Origin: Breznakiella homolactica
Lineage (GTDB): Bacteria > Spirochaetota > Spirochaetia > Treponematales > Breznakiellaceae
Direction: 5' to 3'
DNA: 64,000 bases
Assembly (NCBI RefSeq): GCF_016616095.2
Contig: NZ_CP067089.2
Coordinates: 3,472,001 to 3,536,000, forward strand
Part shown: positions 8,192 through 16,809 of the stretch, in pieces
Layout of the letters: each line of letters starts with the position of its first letter
Position numbering within the stretch: position 1 is the stretch's first letter
The notes under the pieces: model-generated
Told to the model about the DNA's origin: nothing
What the model saw: only the letters and a program-made list of their open reading frames with translations
Databases searched by the model: none
Translations under genes and position numbers: made by a program

Positions 8192-8845
8192 ATGCGGCCG
8201 GAAACACTAAAGAAACAGGTCTATGAGCGGATCCTCGATGGGATTATCCGGAAGGAATACCCCGTGGACAGCATTCTCAAGGAAAAGGAATTGTCCGACC
8301 AATTCGGGGTCAGCAAGGCGCCGGTCCGGGAAGCCCTGATTGAGCTCAGTAAAGAGGATATTGTCAGAAGCATCCCCCGGGCGGGGTACCGGATTGTCCA
8401 ATTTACGGAAAAGGATATCCGGGAAGCCACGGAGCTGCGGCTCATGCTGGAGGTGCCTTCCGTGAGCCGTATTATCGGACAGATCAGGAAGGATGAAATC
8501 GAAAGACTCTATGCCATGGTGGATGAATTCAACTATACGAAACACGGCGTAACCGTTCCCCTGGATACCTGGTGGCACAACAACACCCGGTTTCACCTGG
8601 CCCTGAATGCCGCCGCCCGGAATACTCTGGTGACCGCCACCCTGGAGAATACCCTTCACCGGCTGTGGCGGGCCATTGCCCAGTTGTTCTGGACCGGCAA
8701 CCCCGATGAATACCTCAGTTTTGAATCCGACACCCACCAGAGTCTGATCGCGGCAATAGAAGAGAAGAACCAGGCCGCGGCGGAGGATGTCCTGACCAGG
8801 GACGTTATTTCTATAGAAGAAAAGTTCAGTTTTAGGGGGCGTTAG
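8192..8845 (+). CDS. GntR-family regulator (FCD/FadR subfamily)
   Basis: About 217 residues. The N-terminal winged helix-turn-helix ('QVYERILDGIIRKEYPVDS', then 'LSDQFGVSKAPVREALIELS') is the GntR signature. The C-terminal all-helical FCD domain contains metal/ligand-binding histidines ('WWHNNTRFHLAL', 'DTHQSLIAAI'). It is divergently transcribed from the UroD-ABC operon through a shared 93-base region and is probably its local regulator, responding to a small carboxylate or sugar acid. ATG 8192 is preferred because AAGGA ends 6 bases before it; ATG 8186 is also in frame. The leader would be very short, since the -10 box ends at 8173. Confidence 0.88.
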   Translation: MRPETLKKQVYERILDGIIRKEYPVDSILKEKELSDQFGVSKAPVREALIELSKEDIVRSIPRAGYRIVQFTEKDIREATELRLMLEVPSVSRIIGQIRKDEIERLYAMVDEFNYTKHGVTVPLDTWWHNNTRFHLALNAAARNTLVTATLENTLHRLWRAIAQLFWTGNPDEYLSFESDTHQSLIAAIEEKNQAAAEDVLTRDVISIEEKFSFRGR

Positions 8846-8859
8846 GGCGGAGTGAACTA

Positions 8860-8904
8860 TAGGAAATAAAATAGGCCCGGAAGGTTTCTTTCACCTCCGG
8901 GCCC
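8860..8904 (-). terminator. Intrinsic terminator of the tail cluster
   Basis: A stem GGCCCGG(A)AGG/CCTCCGGGCC (8874-8903) is followed on the minus strand by TATTTTATTT. It closes the leftward phage-tail transcript just before the GntR gene, and its read-through face lacks a T-run. Confidence 0.75.
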
Positions 8905-8927
8905 AGATGACAGCTATCCAATCGGTA

Positions 8928-9263
8928 TTATTGTATAAACAGGTTCCATATCAAAGCGCAGTCACCGGTTTGATTCCTGATGTGATAGAGCTGGCATCGG
9001 TTTGTTCTGCATTTTCCCATACTGAATAACGAAAAGGGACACCGGTTCCTGATGAAGACTGCTCCGTGCTGCAGGTATGAGAGGATATTTTTTCTGCCAA
9101 ACGTCCAGGCGGTCAATGTTCCTTCATCGGTTTTTACCATAATACAGGATTCCGACAGTGAAGAATCCCGGGTTACCGTGATGTCTTCTTTTTGCTGCAG
9201 GGAACACTTTCTGAACGCTTTGCTGATTACCGGGTAATCCCGCTCTGTGGTACGGATATCCAT
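8928..9263 (-). CDS. Hypothetical protein, last gene of tail cluster
   Basis: A 111-residue protein starting 2 bases after the stop of the preceding gene and ending just before the cluster terminator, so it belongs to the tail operon. It shows beta-rich composition and five scattered cysteines ('CSLQQ', 'CIMVK', 'CPFSL', 'CRTNRC') but no recognised domain. In Mu the equivalent position after the fibre holds fibre-assembly or alternative fibre genes; a role in fibre assembly or immunity is possible but unsupported. A GGGAT sequence precedes the ATG. Confidence 0.55.
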   Translation of the reverse strand: MDIRTTERDYPVISKAFRKCSLQQKEDITVTRDSSLSESCIMVKTDEGTLTAWTFGRKNILSYLQHGAVFIRNRCPFSLFSMGKCRTNRCQLYHIRNQTGDCALIWNLFIQ

Positions 9264-9265
9264 AC

Positions 9266-9748
9266 TTATCCCAACTCCACAACTTCGCAGGTTTCGGGAT
9301 CGGTCTTAATCTCCCGGAACAGATCCAGCAGGGACGTGTCGGTACTGAACAAGGTTGCTGCCAGCCGTTCCTCTATATCATCTGCGGGGTTTGCTTTCAT
9401 TATTTCCACCGGTTCCTGAGCTTCACCCTGGACCACCGTTTCATATTCGGGATTTTCTTCAAAGGATTTAAATCTGGAGTAATCGGCGAAATATTCCGTG
9501 ATGGCCCTATAGGTATGTTCAATTAACTCTTTATTGTTCATATCCTTTAGACTGGCCCACAATACCGGATTCAGTTCTTTTGAAACACTGAAGCCGTAAC
9601 TTTTCCGCAGTTCAGCGTTTTCCCCGGACCATTGTGAACCGTACGCCACATCAAAAAGCAGGGTGAAGAACAGCTGGTTCTGTTCCCGGTTGATCTGCCG
9701 GGAGATTTCCCGGATGATAAAATCCTTAACTTTGATTCCATAAATCAT
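9266..9748 (-). CDS. Hypothetical tail protein, possible fibre chaperone
   Basis: A 160-residue, mostly helical acidic protein directly downstream of the tail fibre gene, with a strong AGGAGG ribosome site before ATG 9748. It contains 'VKDFIIREISRQINREQNQLFFTLL' in outline and an acidic C-terminus. I recognise no named family. Its place in the Mu-like order (after gp49) corresponds to the fibre-assembly protein, so a chaperone role is the simplest guess, based only on position. Confidence 0.55.
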   Translation of the reverse strand: MIYGIKVKDFIIREISRQINREQNQLFFTLLFDVAYGSQWSGENAELRKSYGFSVSKELNPVLWASLKDMNNKELIEHTYRAITEYFADYSRFKSFEENPEYETVVQGEAQEPVEIMKANPADDIEERLAATLFSTDTSLLDLFREIKTDPETCEVVELG

Positions 9749-9757
9749 GATTTCCTC

Positions 9758-12007
9758 CTATGAGCATTTGCGGATAAAAATAACCGAATAGTACGGGTTT
9801 CGGATGCTGATGGCCGCACCGCTTCCGGTATTACCGGAGTTACCGGTGTGCTGAGTTATTGTTATTGCGTGATTATGGGATGCTGATTCGGTTCCAGAAC
9901 TTCCAGTATGAATGTGAGATGCATCCAGATCTGCACCATTCATAGTAAATCCACCAGATCCAGTTGGTGTTGCTAAATTACCGTTGTCTTTCATTATATC
10001 TCCACTAACACCTCTCATCAAAAACTGTTTGCCGGTTAATGTTGTTTTGTTGATAGTAATACTGTGTGAATGATTTGCAGATTGATTCCCTGAAGATGCA
10101 CTATGGGTATGATTAATACTATGATTGTGTACCGGCATCTGAGCTGCGGATAAAGTAATTGAAGCACTGCCCCCTGCCGCACCTGCATTGGCTAGCACCT
10201 TCCCCATGGGGAACCGGTCCACCATATTGGGACATCCCTTTGCGGCGTTTTCCGGAATACAGGCGTACCATCCGGGAATAGTGACATTATCCGTCCATGT
10301 ACCGCTGGCTCCGACCCCGGTTTTGTTCGCGTCATACATGATGATTGTTCCAACAGGCAGGTAGTTCCGGACTGACGCTAATGTTGCAATATCATCGGCC
10401 GCAGCCGGAGCTGTGACCTTTGCTCTTCCTGATGCGTCTCTCTTGATAATGGTATTCGCCGTATTGGCATTGGTTGCGCCTTTTACAGACTCAGCCTCTT
10501 TTTGATTTATCCACCCAGTCCACTCTCCCAATGAAGGAGCTATTAAATAACACTTCCATTCTCCTGAGCCGTCATAATTTTTCCAGGTTAGAATCCTGCC
10601 GCTTCCGTTTGTAAAATTTATTTCAACGATTAACTTCCCAGCTTTAATCCCGGGAAACGCATTAACAAATGTTTGCGCAACGCCATTCATCGAGCAACGA
10701 TAATGGCCTGGGGCTAATGATAAGTCATGCAGGTCTGTTCCGTTAGTTTCCAGGATAAACGGATTTCCAATAGTCCCGGGCTGCCAGGAGTTTACTATCG
10801 GGATAGTAAACGCTCTAGAGGCCATTGAAGGTGTGGCCGTAACTGTTGATACTGCCGTTATCCGGTTCTGCCGGATACCGTTTGGTGCCTGTCCCATTGT
10901 GCTTGGTTCGCCGGCAGTTAAACATTCCAGGAAATATGTTTCGAAATTTCCACGTTTGGGTAAGTAAAACCGGACATACCCATCCGTATGTACGTAAATC
11001 TGTATAGCTCGAAGTTGGGCGCCAAGGTTTATTTGAGCAGGATTAAGCCACTGCGGACCGGACTGATAGTTATATACTTGGATCTTGGTATCTATCGGGA
11101 CTTTTGTGCTATAACCATTCCCCGTGATAAATAAATTAATCATCCCCTGGGCGGTCCCTGGGATATCCGTTTCGATGACAATCCCTGAAGACAACTCATT
11201 CCAATTATAAATTGCGGCCTTCTGGTCTTCGATTTTTGCACCTATTGCGGCGCGAATAAAATCAAATACCTGTTTAGTCTGAGGCTGGACAGTAATCCCC
11301 TGTTCAGTGTACGGTACCGTTTTTATATCCCAACTACTCCCCCAGTCGTTTCGTATTTCGTAGACCGCCCCTCCGCGGAGCCAGACAACAGCCCGGGAGG
11401 CATTTGTCATTTGGCTGTACCCAATTGGGTTAGTTGAACCGGAAACATAGTGCATAGATCTTGTGAGGCAGATTGATTCAGCCTTTGATATTCCCCATCC
11501 ACTGCTATTAATAAGCATCTCCATAATTGCTGAGGGATGTTTTGCTGGATGTGTCGACCACGGTACCTGCGTGCGGAGCCAATCAATATTTACTGATAGC
11601 CGAAACAGACTTTTTGCACTATCATTATCGTCGCTGCCACCGATCTTTGAGGTGCTCACCACCGGATAATAGGTATCCCGGTTATACGTGGCTGCGGAAA
11701 GATCGATAATTTTCGGTTTAAGCTGAAATCCGTCCGACCGCGCGGTCCCTTTATATACGGGATCCTTTACAAGCTTTATAAGCTGGTCGATGCTCTCTGT
11801 ATTGGGAGTTCCGCCCATTTCCGTTATGAGGCTGGAAATATTGTCCAGCACTAAGTTCATTGTTTCCGCCGGAATAAAGCTTGGTTTTTTTGAGGGATCC
11901 GTAAAACTGCCGTTGGTGAATTTTCCTGTTTCAGTATCGAGTCCCGGCCAAGTGATTTCTTCTCCGAATATCTCGATGGTTTGTTCATCCGGGTACATGC
12001 CTGCCAT
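9758..12007 (-). CDS. Tail fibre protein with His-rich collar-type tip
   Basis: A 749-residue protein at the Mu gp49 position. The C-terminal ~200 residues resemble a phage tail-collar/fibre-tip domain: 'VGTIIMYDANKTG', 'WYACIPENAAKGCPNMVDRFPMG', then many HxH elements ('HNHSINHTHS', 'HSHSI', 'HIH', 'SHNHAI') of the kind that bind iron in trimeric fibre tips. It ends 'RNPYYSVIFIRKCS', a common fibre terminus. The N-terminal part would attach to the baseplate. In a tailocin this protein sets the target range. It starts at 12007 with GGAGG upstream, sharing one base with the end of the gp48-like gene. Confidence 0.85.
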   Translation of the reverse strand: MAGMYPDEQTIEIFGEEITWPGLDTETGKFTNGSFTDPSKKPSFIPAETMNLVLDNISSLITEMGGTPNTESIDQLIKLVKDPVYKGTARSDGFQLKPKIIDLSAATYNRDTYYPVVSTSKIGGSDDNDSAKSLFRLSVNIDWLRTQVPWSTHPAKHPSAIMEMLINSSGWGISKAESICLTRSMHYVSGSTNPIGYSQMTNASRAVVWLRGGAVYEIRNDWGSSWDIKTVPYTEQGITVQPQTKQVFDFIRAAIGAKIEDQKAAIYNWNELSSGIVIETDIPGTAQGMINLFITGNGYSTKVPIDTKIQVYNYQSGPQWLNPAQINLGAQLRAIQIYVHTDGYVRFYLPKRGNFETYFLECLTAGEPSTMGQAPNGIRQNRITAVSTVTATPSMASRAFTIPIVNSWQPGTIGNPFILETNGTDLHDLSLAPGHYRCSMNGVAQTFVNAFPGIKAGKLIVEINFTNGSGRILTWKNYDGSGEWKCYLIAPSLGEWTGWINQKEAESVKGATNANTANTIIKRDASGRAKVTAPAAADDIATLASVRNYLPVGTIIMYDANKTGVGASGTWTDNVTIPGWYACIPENAAKGCPNMVDRFPMGKVLANAGAAGGSASITLSAAQMPVHNHSINHTHSASSGNQSANHSHSITINKTTLTGKQFLMRGVSGDIMKDNGNLATPTGSGGFTMNGADLDASHIHTGSSGTESASHNHAITITQHTGNSGNTGSGAAISIRNPYYSVIFIRKCS

Positions 12008-12576
12008 TATTTACCTCCACTGTAAAAAAAGAATGCTATCTGGTTTGCCAGCAGCCTGTTTCTTATCTGCTGTTCAAACAGTTCCTTGTTGGTTTCCGGG
12101 GATTCCGTAGCTTCAATGTAAAGCACGGAGAATGCCGCTGGTCCCGCAATTCGTTCAATGCCAAATCTTGAAAAACCGGTAAATCCCGGTTTGTAGGGGA
12201 AGTATACCCGGTGTAAAGCCACCCCATGGAATTTCGCGATGCTGCTCAGGATTTCGAAATTCACCTTTGGGGTTTTATGGGCTAGCAGCAGTTCCCGGCG
12301 GACCTCCAGATCCAGTTGGCGATTATCTTCTGTGCCGTATAAGTCCTCCCAATGGTCAAATGTTTCCGACGCAGTATGGATAATACTTTCCCTTTGAAGA
12401 TCAGCCATACGCTGCCGGAACCGGTATAATTCCTCAATCCTTGTTTTTATAATATTGAAGAGATCACCTTCAGTATCTTCTATCCGCTTTTCCCAGTATG
12501 GCCCCCGGGGAAAGAGCTGCTTTATCGCTTCAATATACTTTTCTCTATCTTTGTCTATTAGTCCAAGGTTCCCCAT
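12007..12576 (-). CDS. Mu gp48-like baseplate protein (DUF2313)
   Basis: A 189-residue protein of the YmfQ/DUF2313 family. It begins with the typical 'IKQLFPRGPYWEK' segment near residue 18, followed by a helical region and 'DHWEDLYG'. In Mu the gp48 protein joins the baseplate wedge to the fibre. The ATG at 12576 follows GGAGGAAG. The gene overlaps the upstream gp47-like gene by 19 bases and the fibre gene by one, in keeping with a tightly packed phage operon. Confidence 0.82.
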   Translation of the reverse strand: MGNLGLIDKDREKYIEAIKQLFPRGPYWEKRIEDTEGDLFNIIKTRIEELYRFRQRMADLQRESIIHTASETFDHWEDLYGTEDNRQLDLEVRRELLLAHKTPKVNFEILSSIAKFHGVALHRVYFPYKPGFTGFSRFGIERIAGPAAFSVLYIEATESPETNKELFEQQIRNRLLANQIAFFFYSGGK

Positions 12577-13637
12577 GTTACTTCCTCCAGCTTCGGAAAC
12601 TCTTCCACTGTGTAACTGATATCATTCCTGTCAATACCGTTAAGTAAAACCGAAGCTCTGCTGATAGTGCGGCCGTCAATAATCACATCTTCAAGGTCAA
12701 CAGCTTTCATAATCCATCCCGGTGCCGCCCGTTTGTCAAGAAAAAACTTAATCCGCTCAATAATTTCCTCCTGGCTTTGCTGAGATATTTCATCCTGACG
12801 AAGAAGAACCTTTGGAGAAAAAGAAAGAAGTTTTGGGGTCCTCACGGTGATCATAATTGGGGGCGCTGCTTTATTGATAAATGAAGTGATCTCTTCAAGG
12901 TTTCCTACAGGAACAATAGTTCCGGCGCTGTTTTTTCCTACACACTGAATCAGGAGGGCTCCAAAGACACTGAAGTTCTTGAATTCCCATGCTTTATAAA
13001 CCTGTGAATTTGCCCGTTTAGCCCATATAGCGAAGTCACCGGGTTTGCCGTACAGGCCTGTTTCTTTAAGAGTTTCCTTAATTCTTGTAAGATACTGCTC
13101 ATCGGTTTCACCATCATGCCCTCCGATTATACCTTTGGCATCTATCTGCGCAGTTGAATCGATGCCTCTCCGTAACGATGATACAATTGAAAGTTTCGTA
13201 CCACCTTGGAGGTTTGAGTCTTCTCCGGACTTTTCGGCTTTTACTCTTACTGTAACAGTTCTGTCTTCCTGTATGGTATATGCTGATTCGGTAAAGTAAC
13301 GCTTGCCCGATGGAGATGAAAAGACTATACCTGCCGGCACCGGTGTCCCCGGTTCTCCGGTTACAATTACGTTTCCTACCGCGGTTACCGCATAGAGGGG
13401 CGGTACTTGGTCAGACCAGTGGAGCCTAAGATAGTCACCGGTGGCGGTATCAGGAAAAATTTGTTCCGAAAGGAATTCCAGATCCCCCAGGAGCTGGTGG
13501 TACATGCCTGCTTCCGCGCTTGCGAGAACTTTAAGTAGATTGTACCGGGGTGTTTTTTCCAATGGCTTGAACCGGCTCATGTAGTTTTTGTATACCCGGT
13601 CCTGCAATGTAGCTAATGAATCACGTTTAAATGCCAT
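12558..13637 (-). CDS. Baseplate J / Mu gp47-like protein
   Basis: A 359-residue baseplate wedge protein of the gpJ/gp47 family. Recognisable stretches are 'ATGDYLRLHWSDQV', 'VIVTGEPGTPVPAG' and the central 'GGHDGETDEQYLTRIKETLKETG' in outline, which is the best-conserved part of the family. The start at 13637 is chosen because AAAGG lies 9 bases upstream; an in-frame ATG nine bases earlier touches the ribosome site. It overlaps the gp46-like gene by 11 bases. The protein triggers sheath contraction together with gp46 and gp48. Confidence 0.88.
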   Translation of the reverse strand: MAFKRDSLATLQDRVYKNYMSRFKPLEKTPRYNLLKVLASAEAGMYHQLLGDLEFLSEQIFPDTATGDYLRLHWSDQVPPLYAVTAVGNVIVTGEPGTPVPAGIVFSSPSGKRYFTESAYTIQEDRTVTVRVKAEKSGEDSNLQGGTKLSIVSSLRRGIDSTAQIDAKGIIGGHDGETDEQYLTRIKETLKETGLYGKPGDFAIWAKRANSQVYKAWEFKNFSVFGALLIQCVGKNSAGTIVPVGNLEEITSFINKAAPPIMITVRTPKLLSFSPKVLLRQDEISQQSQEEIIERIKFFLDKRAAPGWIMKAVDLEDVIIDGRTISRASVLLNGIDRNDISYTVEEFPKLEEVTWGTLD

Positions 13638-13965
13638 TCCACACATCCTTTATTGTTAAGCTCGTACCGTCAGGCCGTGAAACCTGAAGGCTGTATGCAA
13701 TTGTATCCTTACCCGCCTGGAATGCTTCACAGCTGATCTCTGCGGCAAGCCCATCTTCCTTCAGCCACCAAAGGCAATCCAGGATCATCTGCTGCACCAT
13801 CCCGGTAGTTTTCCCATCTACCTTTCCGGTCTGTCGTAGTTTCCATAACTCGCTGCCAAATGTGGGATCACCCCACCAGGTTCCTTTATCTGTTCCAATA
13901 CACATAAGAACTAGTTCCCGTATATCTGTCCATTGTTCAAGTTTTACCGTGCTTGTTTCTGTCAT
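13627..13965 (-). CDS. Mu gp46-like baseplate wedge protein
   Basis: A 112-residue protein of the phage GP46 family, functionally matching the gpW/gp25 lysozyme-like wedge protein. It shows 'TWWGDPTFGSELWKLRQTGK' near residue 30, the family's conserved Trp/Gly segment. It lies between the gp45- and gp47-like genes as in Mu, starting 3 bases after the gp45-like stop. Confidence is high because both sequence motif and position agree. Confidence 0.85.
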   Translation of the reverse strand: MTETSTVKLEQWTDIRELVLMCIGTDKGTWWGDPTFGSELWKLRQTGKVDGKTTGMVQQMILDCLWWLKEDGLAAEISCEAFQAGKDTIAYSLQVSRPDGTSLTIKDVWNGI

Positions 13966-13968
13966 AGA

Positions 13969-14511
13969 TTATCCTGTTTTTATGTTTTCAGTTTTTGATG
14001 AAGAAAGATCCAATCGTACATTTGCTAAATTTGTTGAAGCAAAGACTTCAGCGGTTCCCGCTCCTAAACTTCCGGCACAAGCCCCGGTGTGGCCGTGTGT
14101 TTGTATCGCCGTCCATAATTGCTGCAGCGAGTTGTTTAATTCATCCCAGGTAACAAATCTTTTTGAATTGCCATTAATCTCTACAGTTCCGTCAGCCCGG
14201 CAGATAATCGAACTGCCGCCTTCACTGTATACGGCCGTATCTCCGTCATTCAATTCAGGGGCTGACTCGACCGATGTGACCGGCAGTATTTCTATGGAAT
14301 CAAAATTCCCTCCACCGCAAAGGATACTTATTTTCCCTTTTGTTGCCTTTGTAATAAAACCGTATGGAAAAGCTTCTTTTCCTTCAAGTATTCTGCCGTA
14401 ACATGTCCGTACCCGGATGGTTCCGTTATCATTTCGTTTTTCAAGTTCTCCCGGTGTAAAAAGATTCCGTATTCTGGCGGTAAGCTGTTTCAATACTCCG
14501 TCAAAACTCAT
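13969..14511 (-). CDS. Mu gp45-like baseplate spike protein
   Basis: A 180-residue protein of the Mu gp45/baseplate V family, which forms the membrane-piercing spike under the tube. The N-terminal OB-like region ('NDNGTIRVRTCYG') is followed by a beta-rich middle ('DTAVYSEGGSSIICRADGTVEING') and a C-terminal 'THGHTGACAG' with the HxH metal-binding type of tip. It overlaps the gp44-like gene by 4 bases (ATGA), indicating coupled translation. Confidence 0.83.
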   Translation of the reverse strand: MSFDGVLKQLTARIRNLFTPGELEKRNDNGTIRVRTCYGRILEGKEAFPYGFITKATKGKISILCGGGNFDSIEILPVTSVESAPELNDGDTAVYSEGGSSIICRADGTVEINGNSKRFVTWDELNNSLQQLWTAIQTHGHTGACAGSLGAGTAEVFASTNLANVRLDLSSSKTENIKTG

Positions 14512-15536
14512 GTATACACCTCCGGTTTAAGCAATGTTATGGTGCTTTCCACCAATGCGGTCTCTGCGTAATAATCAACCTGGGAAATCAGAAAATTTCC
14601 TGACAGCCCGGCATTAGGAATATCAAGAGGGACAATTGAACAGGGGTTCCAGAGAACTTCTTCCATATGTGTGTTGCCATAGGGTAATGTATGATCGTTG
14701 TTTGGACCCCAGCCGGTGACCATGACCTGGACTTTGTTTTGGCGGCGTCTTTGCATTTCCGTCTTCGCCCTGCGCCGGAGTTTTGCTTCGTCAATACTGC
14801 GGTCTGTCAAATTAATTGTCATTACCCTTCCTGCCGGACATTGTTCATCAACCGCAATGGTTTCATAATCGGCGCCCTTAATGATGTATTCATGGAACTG
14901 CTCAAAACCACTTTCTATTGTCTGAATGTGTTTCAATGATTTACCCTCGGCAAGAAGAAATTTGTTATTTACTTTCCACCCGACGGGATTAATCAACTGG
15001 ATATTTCCCTGCTCATTCGATGTGATTATAAATCCCTGGTTATCAGCCTCTGTAAGCAGTCTGGTCCAGGGGGATTCATTTTCCCAGGAGAAAGAAGGGA
15101 CCGGCTGGCTCGTGTTTCCTCCGGCGGGGATGTGTTCGACTGTGATACCGAATTTTGATCCAATGGTTTTTACTATTGTAAGCAAATCTGCTTTGCCCTG
15201 AACGGTATCCGACCAGGTTGAGTCCACCAGATCGCGGGCAGGAGATCGCCCTATGACGGTTAAACTCCGATGATTTGCTTCACTTTTTTCGCATACTTCA
15301 TCGACACATATAGTGGTAACGAGGTTTCGTGAAGCTGTTGCCGATACTGCTCCGTTGAAATAATGGACTGTTAATCTGTCGTGTTTATGTATTTTATCAC
15401 GTTCACTTACCGGAATGTACATTTCAAGGTAGTGGCACAATTCATCAAGAGTTTTTCTAATCCTGATCCGTTCCCAGGTTATTTCTTTGGATAGGTTGGT
15501 GTTACTTGAAACTGACTGAACTACAATCCTAGACAT
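14508..15536 (-). CDS. Mu gp44-like baseplate hub protein
   Basis: A 342-residue protein of the gpD/gp44 hub family. It has the alternating beta domains of this fold, with 'DKIHKHDRLTVHYFNGAVSA' in the first barrel, 'PSFSWENESPWTRLLTEADNQGF' in the middle and 'LRRRAKTEMQRRRQNKVQVMVTGWG' in outline near residue 270. The hub connects tube and spike and holds the wedge ring. It overlaps both neighbours by a few bases in Mu order. Confidence 0.85.
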   Translation of the reverse strand: MSRIVVQSVSSNTNLSKEITWERIRIRKTLDELCHYLEMYIPVSERDKIHKHDRLTVHYFNGAVSATASRNLVTTICVDEVCEKSEANHRSLTVIGRSPARDLVDSTWSDTVQGKADLLTIVKTIGSKFGITVEHIPAGGNTSQPVPSFSWENESPWTRLLTEADNQGFIITSNEQGNIQLINPVGWKVNNKFLLAEGKSLKHIQTIESGFEQFHEYIIKGADYETIAVDEQCPAGRVMTINLTDRSIDEAKLRRRAKTEMQRRRQNKVQVMVTGWGPNNDHTLPYGNTHMEEVLWNPCSIVPLDIPNAGLSGNFLISQVDYYAETALVESTITLLKPEVYT

Positions 15537-16809
15537 AGATTACTTCACCTTCAACCAGAAAAGAATCTGAGAAATTATTGAGTCGCCGGAGTTTTTTCTC
15601 ATCACAGGAGAGCATCTGCGCAAGGAAGGGAAGTGGTATGGGGGTTTTTATAAATGTTGTAAGTTCCGCCGCAATATTTTTTGATGATAATTCTTCGGCA
15701 ACGGTCATAAAAATTTCCTGAACCGCGGTATAAATATTTGTATCATCCATATTTATGCTGCCCTCCAGGTCCTGGAGGAGTTTCCAATATGAATTAATTT
15801 GGCTGAATGTAGGATCCTCCAGTTTAGTCATAAGCTGGCTCGCCGCACTGAAAGCTGTTATCTTAAACAGCCTTTCAGCTTCTTCTTTGATTACCTGTTG
15901 TTTTATAGTTACTGTGTCCACATCAAGAAAAAAGTTTTTTACTCCCAGTAATTGCTGAAGCATATTCTTGACATTGTCTTTTATTGTGAAAAATAATTCC
16001 GGATCATCAAAGGTATCACGAATTTTTATTATTCCATCGACAATCTGTTTGCCTGAATCAAATAAAGCGGAGGCCAGTTTTCTGGGATTCCGTTCACCTT
16101 GGGCAAGGAGATTAGTAATTGAAGAAAGGCCGCCGGTAATTTCATTAAGACTGCTTCTTGACCCTTGAATCCGTCCTGCAATATCCAGAAGGCTGGTTTT
16201 GATTTGTGTAAATGAATCTGCTATTGTGTCAGGGGCGTTTATTCCGTCTACTGCACTTTCAAATGCCAAAACTGCCGCATCTTTTAAGGAATCCGCTGTG
16301 TTCTCAAGTTTGTTGAATAAACCCATGACGCCGGTTGTGTCCCTGCGCTGAAGTTCAGGCATTCCTGTCCTGGTGAGGCCGATCGAGACTTCACATTGAC
16401 CGTTCTTTCCTCCGGACTCCGAGACATCCCAGTTGGTGACAATTACCGGGAAGCGGCCCCAGAGCGGTAGTTCCAGGTACCCCGGATCTTCATCACTGGT
16501 AAGAATCCGCAGCGACTCAATCAGGGTATTGCGCTCTTTTATATAATTGTCGCCACGGAGATATCCGGTTACTAAAAGGGTCTGTGGTTTTTCATTCCGC
16601 GGGACGTTGCTCCAATAACCCATGGTTGGATATTCAGAGGTATCTACCGAGAAGCCTCCAGTCAGTTTAGTCGTACCAAGAATGAAAGGAACCGGGGTTT
16701 TACCGGGTGCCTGGTAGGAAGATTTCCGTGGACTGTCTTTCTCATTATATCGGTATGCTTCTCTCCAGATTTCCGTAAAAGGCTTAGGTAAGGCGGGGGT
16801 GAAATTCAT
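15529..16809 (-). CDS. Mu gp43-like tail/DNA-circularisation N protein
   Basis: A 426-residue protein with the DNA_circ_N (gpN) domain at the N-terminus: 'FILGTTKLTGGFSVDTSEYPTMGYW' in outline, then 'GYLRGDNYIKERNTLIESL' and 'LPLWGRFPVIVTNWDVSESGGKNG'. Despite the family name these proteins are baseplate components (distal tail protein-like) in contractile tails. The C-terminal half is helical and species-specific. It overlaps the tape-measure gene by 4 bases. Confidence 0.82.
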   Translation of the reverse strand: MNFTPALPKPFTEIWREAYRYNEKDSPRKSSYQAPGKTPVPFILGTTKLTGGFSVDTSEYPTMGYWSNVPRNEKPQTLLVTGYLRGDNYIKERNTLIESLRILTSDEDPGYLELPLWGRFPVIVTNWDVSESGGKNGQCEVSIGLTRTGMPELQRRDTTGVMGLFNKLENTADSLKDAAVLAFESAVDGINAPDTIADSFTQIKTSLLDIAGRIQGSRSSLNEITGGLSSITNLLAQGERNPRKLASALFDSGKQIVDGIIKIRDTFDDPELFFTIKDNVKNMLQQLLGVKNFFLDVDTVTIKQQVIKEEAERLFKITAFSAASQLMTKLEDPTFSQINSYWKLLQDLEGSINMDDTNIYTAVQEIFMTVAEELSSKNIAAELTTFIKTPIPLPFLAQMLSCDEKKLRRLNNFSDSFLVEGEVIYV

